The notes beneath the pieces are model-generated. The model made no database searches. It was not told where the DNA came from and saw only the letters and a program-made list of their open reading frames with translations. Positions 9,202 to 18,455 of a DNA stretch of 64,000 bases are shown here, piece by piece. The position numbers were made by a program, and so were the translations under genes. Positions within the stretch are counted from its first letter, which is position 1. Each line of letters opens with the position of its first letter. Source of the stretch: Legionella_C sp048541585 (GTDB lineage Bacteria; Pseudomonadota; Gammaproteobacteria; Legionellales; Legionellaceae); the NCBI RefSeq assembly GCF_048541585.1, contig NZ_CP183304.1, positions 1 to 64,000 of the forward strand. Reading direction: 5' to 3'.

Positions 9202-10557
9202 ATGAGAAATGTAACTATTATTGGTGCAGGCTTATCAGGTGCATTATTGGGATTATATCTGGCTAAAAGGGGGTATAATCTTAACCTTATTGAACTGCGC
9301 CCAGATATTCGTTTAAGCCAAATTGATAAGGGACGTTCTATTAATCTTGCTATGTCTTGTCGAGGATTAACAAGCTTAACTAATATAGGTTTATTGCCTG
9401 ATGTTAAGAAAATTATGGTCCCTATGCGTGCTCGAGCTATTCATGAAATGAACGGAGAAATTAAATATCAACCTTTTGGAAGGCATGCTAATGAATATAT
9501 CAATGCTATACAACGAACTGATTTAAATAAGCTTCTACTAGATAAAGCTCAAGCTTTCTCGAATGTTCAATTAATGTTTTCGACTCGATTGCTAGATATT
9601 GATTTTAAAGAGAAATTAATTTTTTTCTCAGACGAGTCAGGAAATAAATTTACTAAATCCTATGATCATTTGATTGGTGCAGATGGCGCAGGTTCACTAG
9701 TACGAGAAATTATGCATGAAAAAGAGATAATTCAATTTACAAGAGATTACTTAAATTATGGTTACAAGGAAATTTCAATAAGTGGTGCTTCCTCAAAGAA
9801 AATGGCCTATGAACATCTGCATTTATGGCCGCGTGATTCCTTTCTTTTATTAGGAAACCCAAATTGTGATCACTCTATAACTGGGTCACTATTTTTAGCT
9901 CATGAAGGTAGAAATAGTTTTGCAAACTTAATTAATGAAGGTTCAATAAAGGTTTTTTTTAGAAAATTTTTCCCTGACGCGTATGATGAGACACCTAATT
10001 TAGTTACAGAATTTTTACAAAATCCTACCGGTAATATGAGTACAATTAAATGCTCGCCTTGGTATTATCAAGATCAATGTTTATTAATTGGAGACGCTGC
10101 ACATGGTTTAGTACCTTTTTTTGGGCAAGGGATGAATAGTGCCTTTGAAGACTGTCGAATCTTTAATGACATTCTGAATCGTTATGAAGATGATTGGCAT
10201 AAAGCGCTGCCTGCTTTTTTTCAAGCACGCAAAATTAACACCGATGCTGTTGCGAAAATGTCAATGGATAATTTTCATGAAATTCAAAGTGATATATGTG
10301 ATAAGCAATTTAATTTAAAAAAACAATTAGAACATATTTTAATGAATCGCTATCCAGAACGTTATATCTCTAAACACGTTCTAGTGATGTTTACGAACAC
10401 CCCGTATGCCCAGGCTTTAGCAATTGGTGAGATACAAAGTAACTTTTTAAATAAAATTTGTGTTAATTTGCATACTATAGAAGATATAGATTGGAAAGAA
10501 GTTGATACCTTAATGGATGATTATGACAAAAAATTGGCGAATTTAAACTTTCATTAA
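9202..10557 (+). CDS. kmo: Kynurenine 3-monooxygenase-like FAD monooxygenase
   Basis: This is a flavoprotein hydroxylase of about 451 residues that would hydroxylate L-kynurenine to 3-hydroxykynurenine in tryptophan breakdown. The N-terminal FAD-binding motif is VTIIGAGLSGALLGLYLAKR. The KMO-type GRSINLAMSCRG follows, then a second FAD contact, LIGDAAHGLVPFFGQGMN (GD motif). The C-terminal helix region matches bacterial and eukaryotic KMO length. The start is placed at 9202 because AGGAG lies 6 bases upstream; an in-frame extension to 9163 has no such site. No other kynurenine-pathway gene lies nearby. Confidence 0.88.
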   Translation: MRNVTIIGAGLSGALLGLYLAKRGYNLNLIELRPDIRLSQIDKGRSINLAMSCRGLTSLTNIGLLPDVKKIMVPMRARAIHEMNGEIKYQPFGRHANEYINAIQRTDLNKLLLDKAQAFSNVQLMFSTRLLDIDFKEKLIFFSDESGNKFTKSYDHLIGADGAGSLVREIMHEKEIIQFTRDYLNYGYKEISISGASSKKMAYEHLHLWPRDSFLLLGNPNCDHSITGSLFLAHEGRNSFANLINEGSIKVFFRKFFPDAYDETPNLVTEFLQNPTGNMSTIKCSPWYYQDQCLLIGDAAHGLVPFFGQGMNSAFEDCRIFNDILNRYEDDWHKALPAFFQARKINTDAVAKMSMDNFHEIQSDICDKQFNLKKQLEHILMNRYPERYISKHVLVMFTNTPYAQALAIGEIQSNFLNKICVNLHTIEDIDWKEVDTLMDDYDKKLANLNFH

Positions 10558-10711
10558 AATACATATTGAATACAACGGCATTTTTGTCAAAACTTTGGCA
10601 AAAGTAAGAAATTTAAGGACAATTTTTTGTCACTTTGCCCGAATTTAAGGAGTAAAACAGGCAGAAATTCATAGATTTTTAGCTTTTTTTGCTAAAAGTG
10701 CTCAAAAAAAG

Positions 10712-10728
10712 TGGCATGCCTCCTGCAA
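10712..10728 (+). promoter_or_regulatory. Sigma-54 (RpoN) promoter
   Basis: TGGCATGCCTCCTGCAA has GG and GC exactly 12 bases apart (GG at 10713-10714, GC at 10725-10726), as in the -24/-12 consensus TGGCAC-N5-TTGC. It lies 41 bases upstream of the next start codon. About 110-140 bases further upstream, TTTTGTC...GGCAAAA (about 10580-10600) forms an imperfect inverted repeat that could bind an enhancer protein such as FleQ. That last point is inference. Confidence 0.75.
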
Positions 10729-10768
10729 TATTAAAGTTGTCCAACAATTTTATGTCGTGGAGACAGTT

Positions 10769-11530
10769 ATGAAAACTATACAAGCATATATCGATTCTAA
10801 ACAACAAGAGTTTATGAATCATCCTTTTTTTGAAGTTTTAGAACAGTTAGATACTATCGAAGAGATTAGTTACTTTGTACCTGAATTAACTTTCTGGGCT
10901 ATGACCTTCCAAGATATTTTGAGACTTAACGAAGAAAGAGTAACTGATCCTTATTTAAAGAAGGTTGCTCGGCATCACCGCTTAGAAGATGCAGGTCATG
11001 AAAAATGGTTCATCCATGATAAAAAATATCTAGGTGAAATCAGTGAAAATAAGGCTTGTAATAATGATGATGTATCTTGGTTATACAGCAAAGAAACGCA
11101 GCTTACACGCGATGCAGCTTATGCAATAATGTCTGAAATTTATAAAGCAAATGATGAAATTATAAATATTGCCCTATTACTGACTCTGGAATCATCAGGA
11201 CATGTATTCTTTGAAAAAGTAGTTAAGCAAGTACAAAAAACTGGTGAAGATAAGAACTTAAAATACTTCTCAAGTTCGCATCTAGAAGTTGAAATGGCAC
11301 ATGCATTATTTGAAGAAGAAATGGAAAAACAACTATTTTCAAGGGCTGTTCCTGTAGAAGTTCGTCGTGAAGCCTTAAAAATGGTAGATAGATGCTATGA
11401 TGCATTTAGTAAGATGTTTGATGGCTTATTGATTGCTTGCAACCGTAGACTGGAACTTGCAAGAGAACAAGAATTACAACATGCTGCTAATACAGTTGAA
11501 TATGCAGCTTCAAATCAAGCAATACAATAA
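10769..11530 (+). CDS. Heme-oxygenase-like di-iron protein (HDO/TenA-like fold), unassigned
   Basis: This is an all-helical protein of about 253 residues. Histidines and acidic residues are placed as in heme-oxygenase-like di-iron oxidases: EDAGHEKWF, LLLTLESSGHVFFE and SSHLEVEMAHALFEEE. These resemble the E...H, E and H...D/E..H ligand sets of that superfamily (CADD, UndA, BesC relatives). The reaction is not predictable. The start is placed at 10769 because GGAG precedes it by 7 bases; a GTG four codons upstream is possible. It is a single-gene transcript with its own sigma-54 promoter and terminator, which suggests regulation with flagellar or late-phase genes. The regulation is inferred. 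Confidence 0.8.
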   Translation: MKTIQAYIDSKQQEFMNHPFFEVLEQLDTIEEISYFVPELTFWAMTFQDILRLNEERVTDPYLKKVARHHRLEDAGHEKWFIHDKKYLGEISENKACNNDDVSWLYSKETQLTRDAAYAIMSEIYKANDEIINIALLLTLESSGHVFFEKVVKQVQKTGEDKNLKYFSSSHLEVEMAHALFEEEMEKQLFSRAVPVEVRREALKMVDRCYDAFSKMFDGLLIACNRRLELAREQELQHAANTVEYAASNQAIQ

Positions 11531-11544
11531 GTGTAACGGGTTGG

Positions 11545-11585
11545 ACAAGCGTATGGCCAGAGATGGACATGCGCTTGTTTTTATT
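11545..11585 (+). terminator. Rho-independent terminator
   Basis: ACAAGCGTATG at 11545-11555 pairs with CATGCGCTTGT at 11568-11578 (one wobble), followed by a T-rich tract. It closes the di-iron protein gene. Confidence 0.85.
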
Positions 11586-11892
11586 TATTATTCTCTAAAA
11601 AAATCATTTCTATTACTCACTGAGCTCTCAAAATAATTTTGAAATAATTTCATCACCTTGCTCAAATTTAAATAATTTAGTTTTTGACTTTGTAGTAATC
11701 CTACTCTACGTTTAAACATGTTAAGCGTATCTTTTCTTAACACTAAGGACGATTTTTATACTCATATTCTGCCTAGGTATTTAAACTAATCAGTCATAAC
11801 ATTAAGCATTAAATGCTGGTTATAACATACCTTAATTGACTATGTCGTATTTAAACTATCGTATCGAAATAGCTATTTAAAAGGAGTTAAAT
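11586..11892. other. Intergenic stretch ahead of the serine protease gene
   Basis: No gene or clear element is seen. The ribosome-binding site AAAGGAG of the following gene lies at its end. Confidence 0.4.
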
Positions 11893-13008
11893 ATGCATTT
11901 GAAAGTAGTGTTAACAACAGGTGTTTTACTAGCTATTAGTACAGTCTCAATAGAAAGCTATGCCGAAGAATTTTTGGCCAAAGAAATTAATGAGCCATCT
12001 TCTTTAATTAATTATTGGACCCCTGAACGAATGAAAAATGCTAAAGAGATGCCACTGCCTTTAGTCAATAAAAAAAACATTCAAGAAGCACCTATGATAG
12101 AGCCTTCTGCAGATAAGGTTGAGTCAGCTGATGGCGCTCCGCCATTAGATGGAAATATTGCACCGCAAGCTCAGCAACTTTATATGCCTGATATCTTATC
12201 AAAAACTAGTAATTTAGAATCCAAAGTAGCAAATTTTGATAGGGGAACATTTAACTATAATTATACCAGCTCTCGTTTAGTGCCATTAACTGCTGATCTT
12301 ACCTATCCTTATAGAGCTGTTGGTAAGTTATTTTTTACTATTCCCGGTCAAGGCGACTATGTTTGTTCAGCTTCTGTATTGTCGCAACGAATTATTGTAA
12401 CTGCTGGGCATTGTCTACATAAAGGTTCTGGAGGAAATGCTGGCTTTTTCACTAATTGGCGCTTTGTACCAGCATTTCGTGATGGCGCAGCACCTTTTCA
12501 GACTTGGAGCTCTTCCTATGTAATGGTTACAAATACCTGGGCAACTGGAAATGGTACAGTACCTAATGCTGCTGATTATGGCATGATTGAATTACGTGAT
12601 AACACAATCAATGGTAGTCCAAGCAAAATTGGTAGCGTTACAGGCTATTTAGGTTATCAAACTCAATCACTTTTTCCTAATCATGCTCATTTGTTAGGTT
12701 ATCCTTGTAACTTCGATAGTTGTCAAAAAATGCATCAAGTTACAGCTCAAAGTGCACGTAGTGTTGCTCCTAATAATGCAGAATATGGATCTGATATGAC
12801 TGGTGGTTCAAGCGGTGGCCCATGGATACAAAACTTTGGCGCTTTTGCCATTGGACAAACAGGTGGGCTAAACTCAGGACCTAATAGAATCATCGGCGTT
12901 ACCTCTTACGGTTATGTAAGTCAAGATCCGAAAGCACAAGGAAGTTCGATTTTTGATAGCCGCTTTACTACTTTACTTAACAATATTTTGTGCGCATCAA
13001 GCAGGTAA
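11893..13008 (+). CDS. Secreted trypsin-like serine protease
   Basis: This 371-residue protein has a signal peptide (MHLKVVLTTGVLLAISTVSIESYAE, written here only to the cleavage region) and a pro-like segment to about residue 130. A chymotrypsin-fold domain follows. The catalytic triad is visible: His in VTAGHC (about 173), Asp in NAADYGMIEL, and Ser in GGSSGGPW (about 307). The form is closer to glutamyl-endopeptidase/V8-like bacterial proteases than to HtrA, since no PDZ domain follows. Paired cysteines (PCNFDSC and others) fit an exported enzyme. AAAGGAG sits 6 bases before the ATG. It is probably a type II secretion substrate (inference). Confidence 0.88.
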   Translation: MHLKVVLTTGVLLAISTVSIESYAEEFLAKEINEPSSLINYWTPERMKNAKEMPLPLVNKKNIQEAPMIEPSADKVESADGAPPLDGNIAPQAQQLYMPDILSKTSNLESKVANFDRGTFNYNYTSSRLVPLTADLTYPYRAVGKLFFTIPGQGDYVCSASVLSQRIIVTAGHCLHKGSGGNAGFFTNWRFVPAFRDGAAPFQTWSSSYVMVTNTWATGNGTVPNAADYGMIELRDNTINGSPSKIGSVTGYLGYQTQSLFPNHAHLLGYPCNFDSCQKMHQVTAQSARSVAPNNAEYGSDMTGGSSGGPWIQNFGAFAIGQTGGLNSGPNRIIGVTSYGYVSQDPKAQGSSIFDSRFTTLLNNILCASSR

Positions 13009-13064
13009 TTGTTCTTAACAATATTAGTTTTTAATTTAACTTTATAGTAATAAAATTAATTTAG

Positions 13065-13103
13065 GGCCATTTATAATCCAATAAATGGCCTATTTATTGG
13101 ATT
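13065..13103 (+). terminator. Two overlapping, mutually exclusive hairpins after the protease gene
   Basis: GGCCATTTAT (13065-13074) pairs perfectly with ATAAATGGCC (13081-13090). Alternatively AATCCAATAAAT (13075-13086) pairs perfectly with ATTTATTGGATT (13092-13103), followed by TTCC. The two stems share 13081-13090, so only one can form at a time. Simple termination is the likely role; an attenuator is possible. Confidence 0.65.
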
Positions 13104-13334
13104 TTCCTCACAATTATTCATGGCCAATCTTAAATAAGCATGTATTTTAAATAGGCTTCTACGTTACCTTTTTCAATATCTTAATCCAACTGACTTTGGC
13201 CTTTGTAGACAGTATAAAAAAAGTCTATTTTTTAGAAATTTACTTGAGAAATTTTTTTAAAATAGTAATAGTAAGGTGAGCTAGTAATTGAATTAGAAAA
13301 ATAAAGGATGTGTCATTAAGTAGGGAGGCGATTT

Positions 13335-14087
13335 ATGCCAAATATTTGGGATTTTTTTAATACTGCAAAAAAATTTGTTCAAGAAAACCAGCCTGTAAAC
13401 TGGACCGGTGCTTTAGTTCATCCTTACTACTGGTGATGTCTAAAACCGAAGACTATATTTGTAATATTACAGGCAATGATGTAAGTGATGAGCCTAAGAA
13501 AACAGGTGTTTATGTTGTACCTGGAACAGGTGATTTTCCTCTTTCACTCCTAAGATTGGTAAACAATTTAATAGCGAAAGGTAAATTACATAACATTAAA
13601 GATTTTACTATAGTTTCATTTCTAAATCGCTTTCAAGGAAAAAGTATTGATGATTTTGCGCAAGAACTTGTAGACAAAATGGTAAAAAATAAGGAAGAGA
13701 GCGTTATCATAGCAGGGCATTCTCGTGGTGGTTTGGTTGGTGCTAAAGCAGCCCTGATGGCAGCAAAATTGGGTATTAAAGTTAAAGCTGTGATTTCCTT
13801 AGCAACTCCTTTTAATGGCTCCTATTTAGCACTTCCTCCTATTACTTGGTTTTCAACTTCAGTAAAAGAAATGGAGGTAGGTAGTGCCTATTTAAAAGAA
13901 TTGACGAATGAGATTTTAAAATCAGACATACCCCATTATTTTATGATAGCTGGCAGTGATGAAGTCGTTCGCTCAGGCGCATTTATACAAGAGTATGTCA
14001 ACAAGCATCCTGAATCGATGCTGGTTTTTTAAAAGACATGGGCATTTATCTTTAGTTTCATCTCACGAGCTTGGTTTACTGTGCTGA
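13335..14087 (+). pseudogene. Lipase-like alpha/beta hydrolase, two frameshifts
   Basis: A hydrolase of about 250 residues can be assembled from three frames. The first 33 codons (13335-13433, from MPNIWDFF) end at TGA inside a TGATG overlap. The main part (13433-14032) has YVVPGTGD (oxyanion region), AGHSRGGLVG (nucleophile Ser) and SLATPFNGSY. It stops just before a T-run at 14025-14030. Removing one T continues the protein as KRHGHLSLVSSHELG to 14085, which supplies the missing catalytic His. The first and last parts share the same frame. AGGGAGG precedes the first ATG. The first junction could instead be translational coupling, but loss of the His-bearing tail argues that the gene is broken. 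Confidence 0.7.
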
Positions 14088-14142
14088 AGCGTATAAAAGG
14101 AGCCAATCATTTATTATTTAACGATATTTTATGAAAAATAGA

Positions 14143-14252
14143 TGGCGAACTATCAGGAATAATTTGGCGAACTATTAGGAATATTATGGCGAACCATCAG
14201 GAATATTATGGCGAACCATTAAGAATATTATGGCGAACCATCAGGAAATATG
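14143..14252. repeat. Five tandem 22-bp iteron-like repeats
   Basis: Units begin at 14143, 14165, 14187, 14209 and 14231, exactly 22 bp apart. The core is TGGCGAACYATYAGGAAT followed by A/T bases. The copies differ at only one to three positions. A 22-bp period (two helical turns) and location ahead of a DNA-binding protein gene are the hallmark of iterons in theta-replicating plasmids. Confidence 0.9.
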
Positions 14253-14458
14253 TTTATTTTCAAATAGTTAATAAATTTGACGATTATTAGTAAAAAAACA
14301 AAAATATTAATAATTAATGTAAAAGCTTAAATGAATAAAAGGAAAGCTATGTCAGATTAACTAAAATAGGGTAGTTATGAAGAGCTGCAACTCCTCATAA
14401 CTACAAGAAACCATCATTTGGAATGAAGCTAAAACTCTAATCATATAGAATTATTTAT

Positions 14459-15910
14459 ATGAAAATTGAGCATCCAATAAAAATTTTAGCTTTGTTCCCA
14501 AAAAAATACAACAAAGATAAGGAAATTATCTATGGGGAACATTTGTTCAATTTTTTATGAGCATTTTGATAAGCTTATTGACTTAACCAATAGTCATAAA
14601 AAAGCTGTTTTTCTTGATAAATGCTTATATGGTGGCAAATCTCAAATTACACCTTAGGCGACAATATAATTTGGTTTACGCGTAGCATCCCAGATATGGC
14701 TCAAGAACTTTCATTATCAGAACGTACAATTAGTCGATATATTCATGACTTAGTTGAACAAGGGCTTTTAGTAAGAACCTGTAAACTAAGTGCTTCTAAT
14801 AAAAATAATCAGTTTAAAGTTACAAAAAGACTTTATATAAGAGTAACTGAAAAAATTACTTCAGCATTTACAGAAAAATCTTAAAAGTAAATCTCCTATA
14901 CAAAAGAGCGAAACTAATAATTGTTCTTTTTTTCAGCAAAATGGCAAGATCGAAAAAGCCAGTATGGCAGAATCTTTAAATAAAGATCAAAATTATAATT
15001 ATTTAGTTAACAATACAGTTAGTCGAAATAGTATTGTTGATAACAAAGCCGAGAAACCCCAATCCATACTACTTATCCACGTTTTGCTATCGAAAATTTA
15101 ATTGGAGAACGTGTGGATGAACGAACAAAAAATTATATTAAGGGGATGATGACTAATCTACAAAAAAATTGTAATGTTCGATTCTCTTCACCAGAACAAA
15201 CCTTTGCTGAAATTGTATTTTGTATTACGAATCAAGCACAGTTAAAACATATCGAAAGCTTGACTCATAAAATTCAAATTATTGCTAAATTATTGCGCGA
15301 GAATCGCTGGCTAACACCAAAAGGTTTTTATAACCATACTGATTATGGTTGTTATTTTAAAAGCCAAAATAAATGTCCAAAATTAAGCGCAAGCGAATTT
15401 CAAGCGCCTGCAACAAAGCAATCATATCATCAAATAACTTATGCAATTACACAAAAAAAATCCCAATTAAATGAAGCAAAATGCTTACTGCTTAGTGAGA
15501 AACGCTGTCTTCAAGACACACTTGCTAAGCAAAATAGTATTAATCAATCTTTTCTAATTGAGTCAATTCAGAAAAGGTGTCAATCGATAGAAGCAGATAT
15601 AAGCTTATTACACACGGAAATAAAATTGCTGGAACAAAGGCTAACTTTGACATCTGCAGTAAAAGATGAAAGTAAACACTTGCAGAAAACCAAGCAATTA
15701 AATCGATTGGTTGAACAAGCAGAAGTGATTAGAAATCGAATTAATCAACAATTTGAAGTAATTTGTAAGGTAACTAATTCATTGCCTAAAGAGCACCCAG
15801 ATATTGATAGAGAACATAGGCTCTATCAGCAATTAAATACACAACTACAAGTCGTAGAAAACCAGATAATAGATTTAGAATATGAGCTCTATGAGCATAA
15901 GGCTGCTTAA
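14459..15910 (+). pseudogene. Replication-initiator-like DNA-binding protein, four frameshifts
   Basis: A protein of about 483 residues is spread over five frame segments, from MKIEHPIKILALFPKKYN (14459) to the stop at 15910. Near 14686-14800 a winged-helix motif reads DMAQELSLSERTISRYIHDL. The C-terminal third is a long charged coiled coil. Single-base losses near 14555 (T-run), 14625, 14880 and 15065 each restore the frame if one base is added. Upstream lie five 22-bp iteron-like repeats, so I infer a Rep-type initiator of a former plasmid or integrated element. I do not recognise a named family. As written none of the pieces would make the full product. Confidence 0.6.
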
Positions 15911-16208
15911 AATAAAGTAGCCTTGTTAGTAAAGCTCATTTAAAGGTTAAATAAAGGTATTATTACAGTATGAGTACTTTAGAGCCCTAATTATTAGTAT
16001 GTTTAGCACATTACCAAGAATTATATATTTAAATTGTTCAGTAAAATTATTTTATAAATATAAGAAAAAAGTAAACTATGAAGTTAGCATAAAATATTAC
16101 TTTATTAATGCAGTTTTTTTAAGAATATTTTAAAAATATATCATGTTATATAACTTAGCACGCTAGATAACTTTAGCATCTTAAAAATTTATATTTGCTT
16201 ATAAGGTT

Positions 16209-17027
16209 TTAGTTTGTCTCTGGAGGCGCAGGAAAGGTGAGGACCGGTGCTGGATTTTTTAATGCGTCTGTCAGGCTAATGAATTTATAACCTTTTTGTT
16301 GATACATTTCTAAAATATCACCTAATACATAACTATTAAGTAAATTCGCATGAATTAATAAAATTTGCTTATAACCTAGATGCCCTGCATTTTGTTCAGC
16401 CTTTAGAGTTTGCTGCCAAATATAGGCTAAATATTTAGGCTTAAGTTTTTGAATATAATTTTCTCTTGAACGAAAGGGCACTTTATAAATAGTTTCATTA
16501 TAAGCGAAATCTCTACTATCAATAGTTACCGGTGCCACAATATAATTGTGTTCATGTAAGTAATTAAGAACCTTTGCTTTTGTTTTCCGATTACCTTCTG
16601 CTAAATATGGATAACGAAAATATTTGGGATTAGATAAAATGGGAGCTAAAATTTTATCAGCCTTATCAATATCAGCAATATACTTTTCAGCACTCATTGT
16701 ATTTAAATTATAATGTGAATAAGTGTGATTACCTAAACTGAAACCAGCATTAATAAACTGTTGGAGAAAAGCCCATTGTCCTTTCTCTATTGCACCTGCA
16801 ATAACAAACCCTGTTACTGGGACTTTATATTTTATAAAATTTTGGACAATACTAGTAAATCGTTCTTCTGAACGCTCCCGTTCAGCAGGGGTGCCCATTT
16901 TTGACGCTACAAGAGGTAAGTCGTCAATAGTAATTGCAATTTCTCGTTCTGGCGCTGCTGCGCCACAACATAAAGTGGAAAATAAAAATAAATAAACGAA
17001 GAAAAATTTAAACATTATGTAGTCCAT
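16209..17027 (-). CDS. Secreted polysaccharide deacetylase (NodB domain)
   Basis: This 272-residue protein has a signal peptide and a NodB/CE4 fold. AITIDDLP gives the catalytic and metal Asp pair, NHTYSHYNLN gives the HxxxH metal ligands, FRYPYLAEG is motif 3, and HANLLNSY near the end is the C-terminal catalytic His region. It would remove acetyl groups from a polysaccharide such as peptidoglycan or chitin-type chains in the envelope or outside. Either the ATG at 17027 or the one four codons later could be the start; neither has a strong ribosome-binding site. It stands alone on the minus strand. Confidence 0.85.
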   Translation of the reverse strand: MDYIMFKFFFVYLFLFSTLCCGAAAPEREIAITIDDLPLVASKMGTPAERERSEERFTSIVQNFIKYKVPVTGFVIAGAIEKGQWAFLQQFINAGFSLGNHTYSHYNLNTMSAEKYIADIDKADKILAPILSNPKYFRYPYLAEGNRKTKAKVLNYLHEHNYIVAPVTIDSRDFAYNETIYKVPFRSRENYIQKLKPKYLAYIWQQTLKAEQNAGHLGYKQILLIHANLLNSYVLGDILEMYQQKGYKFISLTDALKNPAPVLTFPAPPETN

Positions 17028-17193
17028 TACTAGATAGGAAATTTAAAATAATTTATATTTAATAAAATTAAAATCTAAATTCTATGAGCTAAAAATCTAA
17101 TTAGCTTTTAATATTTAAGTTGTTAGCCTTGTTAACTACATATTAAATGATAGAACATTATTTAATAATAGATATAACTTTTACAAATTAAAA

Positions 17194-17898
17194 ATGGAAA
17201 ATTTATTTAAAAAAATGGGAAAATTAAGCAAGTCTAAAGGTTTTAACCCACACTGGTCTGCTTGGATTGCTCTTTTTATTATCACAATTTTATATGAAGC
17301 ATTACCAAAGGTATTTTATTGGGGACATAGTAGATTAATGATTTGCTTGGTAATATTATTAGCTATTCCTATGCTTATATCCCATCGGCGTAAAAATATT
17401 TTTATTGTTCAAATACTTTCTATAAGTATAAATTGTCTTATTACCTTTTATATCATCATGTCAATAAGCCGAATAGTGTTTGCTGCTTTTGAAGGGCAAA
17501 TAGGACCTAAGCACCTTTTATTATCAGCTTTTATTCTTTGGATTGCTAATATTTTTTTATTTGCCTTGTGGTACTGGTCGTTAGACGCTGGTGGGCCGCA
17601 TAAAAGAGATTTACATCAATTTAATGAAATTATAGCTTTTTTATTTCCTCAAAAACAAATTGCTATCTCCGCAACTGAAATCCCCAATGCTATTAAAAAT
17701 TGGCAACCTAACTTTATAGATTATTTATTTCTTGCTTTTAATACTAGTACGGCTTTCTCTCCAACAGATACGCCAGTTCTTAGCACTTGGGCAAAAAGTA
17801 TGACTATGATTCAAGCGCTTATATCCCTTACAATTGTTATTATACTTGCAGCACGAGCAATTAATATTTTTCAAACATCTAATTATTTAATTTCATAA
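17194..17898 (+). CDS. Integral membrane protein, unknown function
   Basis: This 234-residue protein has about five hydrophobic segments (AWIALFIITILYEALP, LMICLVILLAIPMLI, ILSISINCLITFYIIM, LLLSAFILWIANIFLFALWY, and a C-terminal ALISLTIVIILAARAINIF). The motif DYLFLAFNTSTAFSPTDTPV before the last helix resembles a pore-loop arrangement seen in a conserved family of uncharacterised bacterial membrane proteins. The product is an inner-membrane protein. No function is proposed. Confidence 0.7.
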   Translation: MENLFKKMGKLSKSKGFNPHWSAWIALFIITILYEALPKVFYWGHSRLMICLVILLAIPMLISHRRKNIFIVQILSISINCLITFYIIMSISRIVFAAFEGQIGPKHLLLSAFILWIANIFLFALWYWSLDAGGPHKRDLHQFNEIIAFLFPQKQIAISATEIPNAIKNWQPNFIDYLFLAFNTSTAFSPTDTPVLSTWAKSMTMIQALISLTIVIILAARAINIFQTSNYLIS

Positions 17899-18019
17899 TT
17901 AAATTATATTTATTAACTGATAATGGATGATAGAGAGAGTAGGGTGGGAAAACTATTCTTGATGTAAACCTAATGATTATAGGTTTATAGTGTTATTTAC
18001 TTATAGATATGGGTGAGCT

Positions 18020-18409
18020 TTGTTCCAAATTAAATTACACGTTAGAGATTATGAGTGCGATATGCAGGGTATTGTTAATAATGCTATTTATCAACATTAT
18101 TTTGAACATGCAAGGCATATATTTTTAAAGAAACACGGTAGTAACTTTTTTGAAATGGTGAGGAAAGAGATTTTTTTAGTAATCTATAGAGCAGAAATTG
18201 ATTATTTGCAGCCCTTAACTTATGACCATGAATTTACAGTAAGCGTAGATTTCGAGCAGATCTCAAAAGTTAGGGGTGTATTTAAACAAAATATATTTAT
18301 CGATAATGTTATTTATACAAAAGGTCAGTTTTTTGTTACTGCAGTAGATAAAAATAAAAAACCAATGAATTTTGATTTGATACAACTAAATTTTAATAAG
18401 GTAGTTTAG
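18020..18409 (+). CDS. Acyl-CoA thioesterase-like hotdog protein (4HBT)
   Basis: This 129-residue hotdog-fold protein begins with the 4HBT signature VRDYECDMQGIVNNAIYQHYFEHAR, given here as family evidence in parts: VRDYECDMQG (catalytic Asp region) and NNAIYQHYFEHAR. It probably hydrolyses an acyl-CoA thioester in the cytosol. The start is a TTG at 18020 with GGGTGAG just upstream. The next in-frame ATG would delete the strand carrying the motif, so the TTG is preferred. It is followed closely by the LpxO-like gene, so the two may be co-transcribed. Confidence 0.8.
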   Translation: MFQIKLHVRDYECDMQGIVNNAIYQHYFEHARHIFLKKHGSNFFEMVRKEIFLVIYRAEIDYLQPLTYDHEFTVSVDFEQISKVRGVFKQNIFIDNVIYTKGQFFVTAVDKNKKPMNFDLIQLNFNKVV

Positions 18410-18455
18410 TTTATTTAAATTAAAATTAAGAATATTATAATCAACATAAATTATT

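Noticed and set aside
13335..13436. Separate 33-codon peptide gene coupled to the lipase by TGATG
   Set aside because: It is in the same frame as the lost C-terminus of the lipase and its sequence fits the lipase N-terminus, so frameshift in one gene is simpler.
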